The notes under the pieces are model-generated. The model saw nothing but the letters and a program-made list of their open reading frames with translations. It made no database searches and was not told the origin of the DNA. DNA of 64,000 nt, taken from contig JBMNLS010000001.1 in assembly GCA_050952935.1 (NCBI GenBank), positions 1 to 64,000 on the forward strand, written 5' to 3'. This DNA is from UBA6115 sp050952935. Lineage in GTDB: Bacteria > Bacillota > Clostridia > Christensenellales > Aristaeellaceae. Shown here piece by piece: positions 17,213 through 24,469 of the stretch (the stretch's first letter is position 1; each line of letters begins with the position of its first letter). The position numbers and the translations under genes are program-made.

Positions 17213-19008
17213 TGAGCATTCATGTGTTGTCCCAGGAGGTGGTGAGCCTCATCGCGGCGGGCGAGGTGGTGGAGCGGCCCGCGGCCTGTGTAAAAGAGCT
17301 GGTGGAAAACAGCCTGGACGCCGGCGCCAGCTCGGTGGCGGTGGCCATCACCGGCGGCGGGCTTGACCTTATCCGGGTGACGGACAATGGCTTCGGCATT
17401 GAGCCGGGCGATCTGCGCCTGGCCTTCGCGCCCCATGCCACCAGCAAGCTGGGCCGGGCGGAGGATTTGCACAGCGTGGCCACCCTGGGTTTCCGGGGGG
17501 AGGCGCTGGCCTCCATTTCCCGGGTGAGCCGGATGACCATCACCACAAGGCGCCGGGGGAGCGAGCTGGGCATGCAGGCGGAAAACATCGGCGGCGAAAT
17601 GGGTCAAATCAGGGAAGCGCCCTGCGCCGAGGGCACCCAGGTGCAGGTAAAGGATTTGTTTTTCAACGCCCCTGTGCGCAAGGATTTTATGAAGCGCCCC
17701 CAGCGGGAAACCGCCCTGGTGGCTGAGATCGTGCAGATGATGATCCTGGCACGGCCCGATGTGGCTTTCAGGTTCACAGCCGATGGCAGGCAGGTTTACG
17801 CCAGCCCGGGGGATGGCAGCCTTTCAGGCGCTGTGCTCTCGGTGTTTGGGGTGGAGGTGCTCCGGGGCCTGAAAGAAGTAGACGGCGGGGAGCAGGGCGT
17901 TTTGATTCAGGGCTTTGTGGGCGTGGGCGAGCAGGCCCGGGGCAGCAGAAGCCAGCAGCATTTTTTCTTAAATGGCCGGGCTGTGCGCTCCAAGGTTTTG
18001 AGCCTTGCGGTGGAGGAGGCCTGCCGCCACCGGGTGATGATCGGCCGCTTTCCCCTGTGCGCCCTGCATTTGACGCTGCCTTTTTCCAAGGTGGATGTGA
18101 ATGTGCACCCTAACAAGTGGGAGGTGCGCTTTGCCGATGAAGGGGCGGTGACGGCGGCGGTGATGGCGGCTGTGGGTGAGGCCCTTCAGGAAGCCCCCCT
18201 GTTCAATCCACCACCTCTGTTTGACAAGCCGCCCGCCCCGCCGCCCCCACAGATCAGCCGGACGGAGCCGGGGGAGGCGGCAGCCCCCCGGGCCCTGGTG
18301 GCCAGGGACAGCGTGGCGGAGTTGTCTGTTCAGCCTCCGTCCGTTCAGCCGCCGCCCGTGGCGGTTGCTCAGCAAGCGCCAGCGCCGGAACCTGCGCCCG
18401 AGCCGGAGCAGGTGATCCACGAGGCCCTGGCCCAAACACCGCTTCATGTGGTCGGTGTGGCATTTAACACCTACATCGTGGCCCTGCATGGGGACAGCCT
18501 GCTGCTGATTGACCAGCACGCCCTGCATGAGCGCCTGCTTTTTGACCGCATGATGGCCCGCCAGGGGGAGCGTCAGGATGTGCAAACCCTGCTGGCCCCC
18601 CGGGTGATGCAGCTGGATTACCCCGCCTATCAAACCTTTTTAAGCTATCAGGAGGATTTGACCCGGGCAGGCTTTGTGGCGGAGGACTTTGGCGACCGGG
18701 CGGTGCGGCTTACCGGCGTCCCCCTGGCGCTGGGGGAGCCGGTGGCTGAAAGCGCCTTCCTCTCGGCGCTGGATGAGCTGCAGGGTCAGGGCAGCCTGAA
18801 GGGCAGGGAGCGGCTGGAAAAGGTCATCCTCTCCGCCTGCAAGCACGCCGTCAAGGGAGGCGAACGCCTGCCTGAAGGGGCCTTGCAGGCCCTGGCCGAT
18901 GAGATGGTGGCAAGCGGCATCACCCCCACCTGCCCCCATGGCCGGCCCATTGTGCTGGCCCTAAGCCGCGGGGAGCTGGAGCGCCGATTTGGACGGATTC
19001 AAAGATAG
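17212..19008 (+). CDS. mutL: DNA mismatch repair protein MutL
   Basis: MutL is a GHKL ATPase that couples MutS to strand cutting. The 598-residue protein has the N-terminal ATP-site motifs ELVENSLDAGA, DNGFGI and GFRGEALASI, a proline-rich linker (about 330-400) and the C-terminal endonuclease motifs DQHALHER (from about 434), ACKHAVKGGERL and CPHGRPI. The first motif normally reads DQHAxxExxxxE; here the last acidic residue is Asp (DQHALHERLLFD). ATG 17212 is preferred over GTG 17209; either overlaps mutS. Confidence 0.96.
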   Translation: MSIHVLSQEVVSLIAAGEVVERPAACVKELVENSLDAGASSVAVAITGGGLDLIRVTDNGFGIEPGDLRLAFAPHATSKLGRAEDLHSVATLGFRGEALASISRVSRMTITTRRRGSELGMQAENIGGEMGQIREAPCAEGTQVQVKDLFFNAPVRKDFMKRPQRETALVAEIVQMMILARPDVAFRFTADGRQVYASPGDGSLSGAVLSVFGVEVLRGLKEVDGGEQGVLIQGFVGVGEQARGSRSQQHFFLNGRAVRSKVLSLAVEEACRHRVMIGRFPLCALHLTLPFSKVDVNVHPNKWEVRFADEGAVTAAVMAAVGEALQEAPLFNPPPLFDKPPAPPPPQISRTEPGEAAAPRALVARDSVAELSVQPPSVQPPPVAVAQQAPAPEPAPEPEQVIHEALAQTPLHVVGVAFNTYIVALHGDSLLLIDQHALHERLLFDRMMARQGERQDVQTLLAPRVMQLDYPAYQTFLSYQEDLTRAGFVAEDFGDRAVRLTGVPLALGEPVAESAFLSALDELQGQGSLKGRERLEKVILSACKHAVKGGERLPEGALQALADEMVASGITPTCPHGRPIVLALSRGELERRFGRIQR

Positions 19009-19952
19009 TGGCAGACAGCGTTGAAAAAAGGCCGGTTATAGCGGGGCTTGTGGGGCCAACAGCTTCCGGCAAGTCTGATTTAGCGATTCGGGTGGCGGAG
19101 GCGCTTAACGGCGTCATCGTTTGCATGGACGCCATGCAGGTGTACCGGGGCATGGACATCGGCACCGCCAAGCCCAGTGTCCATGACCAGCGCCGGGTGC
19201 CCCACCGCCTGTTTGACAGGGTGCCGCCTGAGGCGCCCTATTCCGTGGCCGCCTATGCGGCGGACGCCCGGGCGGTGATCGGGGAGATTTTGGAAGCGGG
19301 GCAGTTGCCCCTGCTGTGCGGGGGCACGGGGCTTTACCTGCGCGCCCTGCGCCAGCCCATGGGCTTTGGCCACACGCCGGGGGATGAGGCCATCCGGGCG
19401 CGCTATCAGGCGCTGGTGGAAGCGGAAGGGCCGGAGGGCCTTCACAGCCGCCTGCAGGCGGTGGATCCGGCATCCGCCGCGCGATTGCACCCCAATGACC
19501 TGCGCCGGGTGATCCGGGCGCTGGAGGTGTTTGAGCTGACAGGCCGCCCTCTGTCCGCCCAGAAACCTCAGGCGGAAGGCGACAGCCCCTGGCGCTTTGT
19601 CCTCTTTGGCGTCAGGTGGGAGCGGCCGGCGCTGTATGAGCGCATCAACCGCCGGGTGGATCAGATGATGGCGGCCGGGCTTGTGGATGAGGTGAGGGGC
19701 CTGCTATCTTCCGGCCTCCCCCCCGATGCCCAGAGCATGCAGGGCCTGGGCTATAAGGAGTTGGTGCCCTGCCTTCAGGGCCAGGCTGATGAGGAAGAAA
19801 CGGTGGAGCTCATCAAGCGGCGCACCCGCAACTACGCCAAACGCCAGGAAACCTGGTTCCGCCGGGAGCCGGGCATCCACTGGTTCCTCGGCGGGGGCGA
19901 TGTGGCGGCCCAGGCACAGGAGGCGATTGATATGATCAAGGAGTGTTTATGA
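19008..19952 (+). CDS. miaA: tRNA dimethylallyltransferase MiaA
   Basis: MiaA transfers a dimethylallyl group to A37 of tRNA, making the substrate of MiaB. The 314-residue protein shows the P-loop GPTASGKSD (residues 14-22), DAMQVYRGMDIGTAKP and KRRTRNYAKRQETWFR. GTG 19008 overlaps the mutL TAG. In many Firmicutes hfq follows miaA; no hfq is found here. Confidence 0.96.
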   Translation: MADSVEKRPVIAGLVGPTASGKSDLAIRVAEALNGVIVCMDAMQVYRGMDIGTAKPSVHDQRRVPHRLFDRVPPEAPYSVAAYAADARAVIGEILEAGQLPLLCGGTGLYLRALRQPMGFGHTPGDEAIRARYQALVEAEGPEGLHSRLQAVDPASAARLHPNDLRRVIRALEVFELTGRPLSAQKPQAEGDSPWRFVLFGVRWERPALYERINRRVDQMMAAGLVDEVRGLLSSGLPPDAQSMQGLGYKELVPCLQGQADEEETVELIKRRTRNYAKRQETWFRREPGIHWFLGGGDVAAQAQEAIDMIKECL

Positions 19953-21184
19953 AGGATATAGAGCGGTTGGCCCAACAGGCGGAGGCGGATTGCCGGAAGG
20001 TGTTCGCGGGCTTTGAGGCGGTGGAAAACGCCTGTACCGGCCGGGTGCTGGACGCCTTTGAAAGTCGCCGGGTGGAGGCCAGGCACTTTGCCCCCAGCAA
20101 CGGCTATGGCTATGGCGACCTGGGCCGGGACACATTGGAAAACCTGGTGGCAGACATTTTCCGCGCCGAGGCCGCCATCGTCAGGCCCCACATCGCCAGC
20201 GGCACCCATGCCCTGGCCCTGTGCCTGTTTGGCCTGCTGCTGCCGGGGGATGAGCTGCTGTCCGCCACCGGCGCCCCCTATGACACCTTAAGCGAGGTGA
20301 TCGGCCTTGGGCGGGAGCCGGGCTCCCTTGATGAAATGGGCGTCAGCTACCGCCAGGTGGAGCTAAGCGCCGGGGGCGGGCTTGACATCCCTGGCATCCT
20401 GGCAAGCATTCAGGACAACACCCGGGTGCTGTTTCTCCAGCGCAGCCGGGGCTATGCCCTGCGTCAGGCGCTGTTTCCCCGGGACATGGAAGCGCTTTTC
20501 CGGGCGGTGAAAGCGAAAAGGCCGGATATATACATCATGGTGGACAACTGCTACGGCACTTTCGTGAATGAGGATGAGCCCACCTTCTACGGCGCTGACG
20601 CGGTGGCCGGCAGCCTGATTAAAAACCTGGGCGGGGGCCTGGCACCCACCGGCGGTTATATCGCGGGCAGCGAGCGGGCCGTCAGCCGCATCGCCCATCG
20701 CCTCACCGCCCCCGGCATCGGGCGGGAGGTGGGCAGCTACGAGGACAGCTACCGCCCCTTTTATCAGGGCCTGTTCATGGCCCCCCACACCGTGTGCCAG
20801 GCGCTGAAGGTGGCGGCGCTGGCGGCCCGCATGGCGGAGCTCTCGGGTATAGAAGCTTCCCCCGCCTATGACGCGCCCCGGGCTGACATCATCCAGGCCC
20901 TGGTGCTGAGAGATCCCCGGAAGGTGATCGCCTATTGCAGGGGCATTCAAAGCGGCTCCCCCGTGGACGCCCACCTTTTCCCCGAACCCTGGGACATGCC
21001 CGGCTACCAGGATCAGGTGATCATGGCGGCGGGAGCCTTTGTGCAGGGGGCCTCCATTGAGCTAAGCTGCGATGCCCCCATGCGGGCGCCCTACGCGGTG
21101 TATCAGCAGGGCGGGCTCACCTATGCCTCCGGCCATCGGGCGCTGCTGCGGGCCTTTGCCGGGCTGAAGGGAAAAATCGAATAA
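19949..21184 (+). CDS. Methionine gamma-lyase-like PLP enzyme (aluminium resistance/YnbB family)
   Basis: The 411-residue fold-type I PLP enzyme has the family opening (GRVLDAFESRRVEARHFAPS), SGTHALALCLFG for cofactor binding and the lysine region GSLIKNLGGGLAPTGGYIAG that carries the Schiff-base lysine. Annotation in this family varies between methionine gamma-lyase, cystathionine beta-lyase and aluminium resistance protein; the true substrate is unknown. ATG 19949 follows AAGGAG with 5-base spacing and overlaps the miaA stop, placing it last in the mutS operon, a usual Firmicute arrangement. Confidence 0.85.
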   Translation: MKDIERLAQQAEADCRKVFAGFEAVENACTGRVLDAFESRRVEARHFAPSNGYGYGDLGRDTLENLVADIFRAEAAIVRPHIASGTHALALCLFGLLLPGDELLSATGAPYDTLSEVIGLGREPGSLDEMGVSYRQVELSAGGGLDIPGILASIQDNTRVLFLQRSRGYALRQALFPRDMEALFRAVKAKRPDIYIMVDNCYGTFVNEDEPTFYGADAVAGSLIKNLGGGLAPTGGYIAGSERAVSRIAHRLTAPGIGREVGSYEDSYRPFYQGLFMAPHTVCQALKVAALAARMAELSGIEASPAYDAPRADIIQALVLRDPRKVIAYCRGIQSGSPVDAHLFPEPWDMPGYQDQVIMAAGAFVQGASIELSCDAPMRAPYAVYQQGGLTYASGHRALLRAFAGLKGKIE

Positions 21185-21234
21185 ATAACAAAAAACATGC
21201 GCGGCTGATAAAAAACATTTTACAACCAAAAGAC

Positions 21235-21264
21235 TTGCTTTATCGAATTGATTTGTGGTATAAA
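21235..21264 (+). promoter_or_regulatory. Promoter of cstA
   Basis: TTGCTT (21235-21240), 18-base spacer, TATAAA (21259-21264). It implies a 5' leader of about 115 bases containing a short reading frame (21310-21384). Confidence 0.45.
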
Positions 21265-21309
21265 GATACCACATAAAATGGCAAATACCGTCTTTCTGTT
21301 GGAAAGGGG

Positions 21310-21384
21310 ATGGTCAGTGAGAATGAGATTAAGAGCTGGCTTTGTAAACCCAATTGGAACCAGATTAATTTGACGGAGGTTTGA
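21310..21384 (+). CDS. Possible 24-residue leader peptide upstream of cstA
   Basis: ATG 21310 is preceded by GGAAAGGGG and opens a 24-codon frame ending in TGA at 21382-21384, two bases before the cstA ATG. The frame covers the cstA ribosome site (GGAGG), so its translation could affect cstA initiation. The spacing between SD and ATG is very short, and a frame of this size can occur by chance. Confidence 0.25.
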   Translation: MVSENEIKSWLCKPNWNQINLTEV

Positions 21385-21385
21385 T

Positions 21386-22996
21386 ATGGTTTATTTGGTT
21401 ATCGGCCTGGTCATCCTGGTGGTGGGTGGCTTTCTCTATGGCAAGTTTGTAGAGAAGCAGTTCGGCCCCGATGACAACCGCCCCACCCCCGCGTTTGCCA
21501 AGCAGGACGGGGTGGACTTTGTACCCATGAAGAGCTGGAAAAACACCCTGATCAACCTGCTGAACATCGCGGGCACCGGCCCGGTGCTGGGCCCCATTCA
21601 GGGCATTCTGTTTGGGCCCATCGCGTTTCTCACCATCCCCATCGGCTGTGTGTTGGCCGGCGCCATGCATGACTATTTCAACGGCATGATCGCCACCCGA
21701 AATGGCGGCGCGCAGATGCCCAGGATCGTCACCAAATACCTGGGCAATAAGGTCAAAGGCCTGTACCTGGTGTTCTCCAGCATCCTGCTGCTGTTGGTGG
21801 GCGTTGTGTTTGTCTACACCCCCGGCGACCTGATTGTTGGCGATATCCTGGGCAAGTCCACCGCCGCCAGCAACTGGGTGGTGTGGGTCGTGTATGCTGC
21901 GATTTTCCTTTACTATGTTGCGGCGACCGTGTTCCCCATCGACCAGATCATCGGCCGCATCTATCCGGTATTCGGCGCCTTTCTGATTGTGTCTGCCATC
22001 GGTGTGCTCATTGGCGTGTTTGTTGATGGCGGCGCCAACTTGCACAACATTGAGGGGCTGTTATTCACCATGGTGAAAAATGATCAAGGGAAGTTAGTGC
22101 AATCGCTGCCCCTGAAAGAATTTGTTGGGGGATTTGTAGGCCATTTGGATGGCTCTCCCTTTATTCCTGTGTTCTTTATTACGGTGGCCTGCGGCATCCT
22201 CTCCGGCTTCCATGGCTCCCAGACGGCGCTGATTGGCCGTACCATTGAGAAGGAAAGCCAGGGCCGCCACATTTTCTACACCTCCATGATCATGGAAGGC
22301 GCCATTGCCATGGCATGGGCTGCCGGCGCTATGGTGCTGTTCAACATGGCCAAGGCCAATCCGGCCGCTACCGGTGTTGAGGATGCTTTGCTTTCGGGCG
22401 CTGCGCTGAACCACAACGCCACCAACATGGTGGGCGTCATTTCCCGTCAGTTTATGGGCAACATTGGCGGCCTGCTGGCCATCATCGGCGTTATCGTGCT
22501 GCCCATCACCTCCGGCGATACCGCCTTCCGTGCCCTGAGGCTTCAGATTGCGGAGCGCTTCCACATCGACCAGAAGCCCTACGGCAAGCGCATGGGTCTG
22601 GCCATTGCCTTGTTTATTCCCGCCCTTGCTATCTTGGTGTTTGCCAAAACCAACGCCAACGGTTTTAATATTCTCTGGCGCTACTTTGGCTTTGCCAACC
22701 AAGCTCTGGCTGTGTTCTCCCTGGGCATGACCAGCATTTATCTGGCTGTGCATAAGAAAAACTACTGGATTGCCTTTATCCCCATGTTGTTCTACACCTT
22801 CATCGTGTTCAGCTTCATTCTCCATGCGAACATCGGCTTTAATCTGGACACCCTGTTGGGTCTATCTACCGCGGATAACCCGCACAACTACACCGCTTCC
22901 TACATTGGCGGCGCCATTATTACCGCTCTATATGGCTGGTTTATTTGGAATCGGATGCACAACGCCAAGGAGGATCTGCTGACCTACGAGGTATAA
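21386..22996 (+). CDS. cstA: Carbon starvation protein A (CstA)-family transporter
   Basis: CstA-type carriers import pyruvate or peptides across the membrane. The 536-residue protein is hydrophobic throughout with more than a dozen likely membrane segments, the family segment NIAGTGPVLGPIQGILFGPI near residues 55-75, and GFHGSQTALIGRT. It is shorter than E. coli CstA (about 700), like other Firmicute forms. ATG 21386 follows GACGGAGGTTTGAT. It stands alone, ending at a strong terminator. Confidence 0.9.
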   Translation: MVYLVIGLVILVVGGFLYGKFVEKQFGPDDNRPTPAFAKQDGVDFVPMKSWKNTLINLLNIAGTGPVLGPIQGILFGPIAFLTIPIGCVLAGAMHDYFNGMIATRNGGAQMPRIVTKYLGNKVKGLYLVFSSILLLLVGVVFVYTPGDLIVGDILGKSTAASNWVVWVVYAAIFLYYVAATVFPIDQIIGRIYPVFGAFLIVSAIGVLIGVFVDGGANLHNIEGLLFTMVKNDQGKLVQSLPLKEFVGGFVGHLDGSPFIPVFFITVACGILSGFHGSQTALIGRTIEKESQGRHIFYTSMIMEGAIAMAWAAGAMVLFNMAKANPAATGVEDALLSGAALNHNATNMVGVISRQFMGNIGGLLAIIGVIVLPITSGDTAFRALRLQIAERFHIDQKPYGKRMGLAIALFIPALAILVFAKTNANGFNILWRYFGFANQALAVFSLGMTSIYLAVHKKNYWIAFIPMLFYTFIVFSFILHANIGFNLDTLLGLSTADNPHNYTASYIGGAIITALYGWFIWNRMHNAKEDLLTYEV

Positions 22997-23018
22997 GCTT
23001 CCTTTCAGAAACACCTTT

Positions 23019-23045
23019 GAACCGGGCTTCGGCCCGGTTCTTTTT
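23019..23045 (+). terminator. Terminator after cstA
   Basis: A 9-base stem GAACCGGGC/GCCCGGTTC with a TTCG tetraloop followed by TTTTT. Confidence 0.85.
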
Positions 23046-23108
23046 ATGTTGTTTGCCGAAAGATAAAAATATTGTATGATGGGATAAACAAATCAAAGGA
23101 GGACAAGC

Positions 23109-23471
23109 ATGAGGGAGCGCCATGTCTGCGAAGGCAACATCGTCCATGAGGAGGCGGTGGCAAAGGTGTCCGGCCAGATGCTGGAGGAAGAGGTGTTTGC
23201 TGATGCCTCCACCTTTTTTAAGGTGATGGGGGACGGCACCCGATTTAAGATCCTCTGGGCGCTGGACAAGCACGAGCTGTGCGTGTGCGATTTGGCGGTG
23301 CTTTTGGGCATGAGCATATCGGCTGTCAGCCATCAGCTGGCGCGGCTTAGGAAAAACAAGCTGGTCACCAACCGCCGGGAGGGCAAAAACGTGTTTTACA
23401 CCATCGCCGATGACCATGTGCATATGATGCTCAAAAGCTGCGTGGAGCATGCCCTGGAATCGGAGGAATAA
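23109..23471 (+). CDS. ArsR/SmtB-family metal-sensing repressor (CadC/ZiaR-like)
   Basis: The 120-residue winged-helix protein has a CadC-like metal site: an N-terminal cysteine (RERHVCEGN), the helix motif ELCVCDLA, and at the C-terminal helix DDHVHMMLKSCVEHALE, whose Asp, His and Glu suit a second zinc site. The recognition helix is SISAVSHQLARLRKNK. Such proteins leave DNA when Cd, Pb or Zn binds. The gene follows AAAGGAGGACAAGC. Its likely target, the P1B ATPase operon promoter (24171-24227), lies beyond one opposing gene. Confidence 0.9.
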   Translation: MRERHVCEGNIVHEEAVAKVSGQMLEEEVFADASTFFKVMGDGTRFKILWALDKHELCVCDLAVLLGMSISAVSHQLARLRKNKLVTNRREGKNVFYTIADDHVHMMLKSCVEHALESEE

Positions 23472-23478
23472 TTATTTT

Positions 23479-24090
23479 TTACGCAAACGCCACAAAGCCG
23501 CCCGTGCCGCCGGCCTCCAGCCAGGCACGCAGACTCAGGTCAAAGGCGAGGCCGTTGTCATAAATGTGAAGGAGGGTGTCATCGCCTGAGGGGATGAGGC
23601 CCGCCACCGTCACCCAGTGCCAGGGTTCCAGATCACCCAGCTGCCGGCGGAGCAGACTTAAAAAGGCGACGGGCGCTTTGGCAAGCCCGGCCTGGATATA
23701 ATGGACGATGTCGGCGCGCTCTGGCCGGGGGGCGCCCTCCTCAACATCAAAGCAGATGGCCCTGAGGCAACAGCCCGCTTCCGTCAGGGCCTGGTTGGCG
23801 CCACCCGCAAAGCGATGGATGCAGTTTAGCCCGCGGATCCCGGGTGTGACATATTCCCACATGGTTTCCATGATGGGGAGCATGCCCTGCTCGTCCCTGG
23901 CGGCCAGCGGCTTTTCCAGCTTGCCCGCCCGGGCCAGGTAGAGCATGATGTTGGCCAGGGTGCAGGGGCCGCAGCCGGACTTGCGCTGCCATATGCCCTG
24001 AAACCAGTCCTGATCGCAGCCGTAGAGGGTTGCCCCCTCCACATTGTTCAGATGCAAATACGCCGGGCTAGCCACAAAGATTTGCGCCAA
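23479..24090 (-). CDS. C39/papain-like cysteine peptidase-like protein
   Basis: The protein (203 residues from TTG 24090) has KSGCGPCTLANIMLYLARAG, which resembles the Cys helix of C39-like peptidases, and EPWHWVTVAGLIP with IYDNG, suited to the His and Asp/Asn of such a site. No signal peptide or export partner is present, so it may be a cytoplasmic protease or an inactive relative. TTG 24090 is preferred because GGGAGAAGG precedes it; an in-frame ATG at 24129 has no ribosome site and falls at a TGTATAAT -10 sequence (24128-24135). It lies convergent with, and between, the ArsR gene and its probable target. Confidence 0.5.
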   Translation of the reverse strand: MAQIFVASPAYLHLNNVEGATLYGCDQDWFQGIWQRKSGCGPCTLANIMLYLARAGKLEKPLAARDEQGMLPIMETMWEYVTPGIRGLNCIHRFAGGANQALTEAGCCLRAICFDVEEGAPRPERADIVHYIQAGLAKAPVAFLSLLRRQLGDLEPWHWVTVAGLIPSGDDTLLHIYDNGLAFDLSLRAWLEAGGTGGFVAFA

Positions 24091-24170
24091 TCCCTTCTCC
24101 CTTCCGCAATAAGCAAATATTACATTCATTATACATAAAAATGCACTAAAAATAAAGAGCGGAAACGCCC

Positions 24171-24227
24171 TTGACAGTTGAATGGATGTTCAACTATAAT
24201 GGACACATCAATTGAACACTTGTTCAA
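24171..24227 (+). promoter_or_regulatory. Metal-efflux promoter with two ArsR-type operators
   Basis: Consensus TTGACA (24171-24176) and TATAAT (24195-24200) are 18 bases apart. The spacer is itself an inverted repeat GTTGAA-TGGATG-TTCAAC (24177-24194). A second, perfect palindrome TTGAACA-CT-TGTTCAA lies at 24212-24227, just after the expected transcription start. Both fit the TTGAAnA/TnTTCAA pattern of ArsR/SmtB operators. Confidence 0.85.
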
Positions 24228-24244
24228 CCGTTAAGGAGACAGCC

Positions 24245-24469
24245 ATGAGAAAAGCCTACCCCATCAAAGGACAAGTTTGCGCGGCCTGCGCTGCCAGGGC
24301 AGAGAGGAAAATCGCGGCCCTGCCCGGCGTGGATGACGCGCGGGTGAACGTCCTCACCCGGAAGCTGACGCTGGAAGCCGCGCCCGAGCGCCTGCCTGAT
24401 CTGGCCCTGGAGGCTGACCGCATCCTGCGCCGGGAGGAGGACGGAGCCTGCCTGGTGATAGACGGATGA
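24245..24469 (+). CDS. Stand-alone heavy-metal-associated (HMA) domain protein
   Basis: The 74-residue protein is a single HMA domain with the metal motif VCAAC and the fold pattern AERKIAALPGVDDARVNVLT. The usual Met of GMxCxxC is replaced (GQVCAAC). ATG 24245 follows TAAGGAGAC. It overlaps the ATPase start by 4 bases. The ATPase has no N-terminal metal domain of its own, so this protein probably supplies that function in trans, or delivers metal as a chaperone. Confidence 0.8.
   Translation: MRKAYPIKGQVCAACAARAERKIAALPGVDDARVNVLTRKLTLEAAPERLPDLALEADRILRREEDGACLVIDG

Noticed and set aside
18900..21184. hfq between miaA and the PLP enzyme gene.
   Set aside because: The PLP enzyme start overlaps the miaA stop, so there is no room for hfq.
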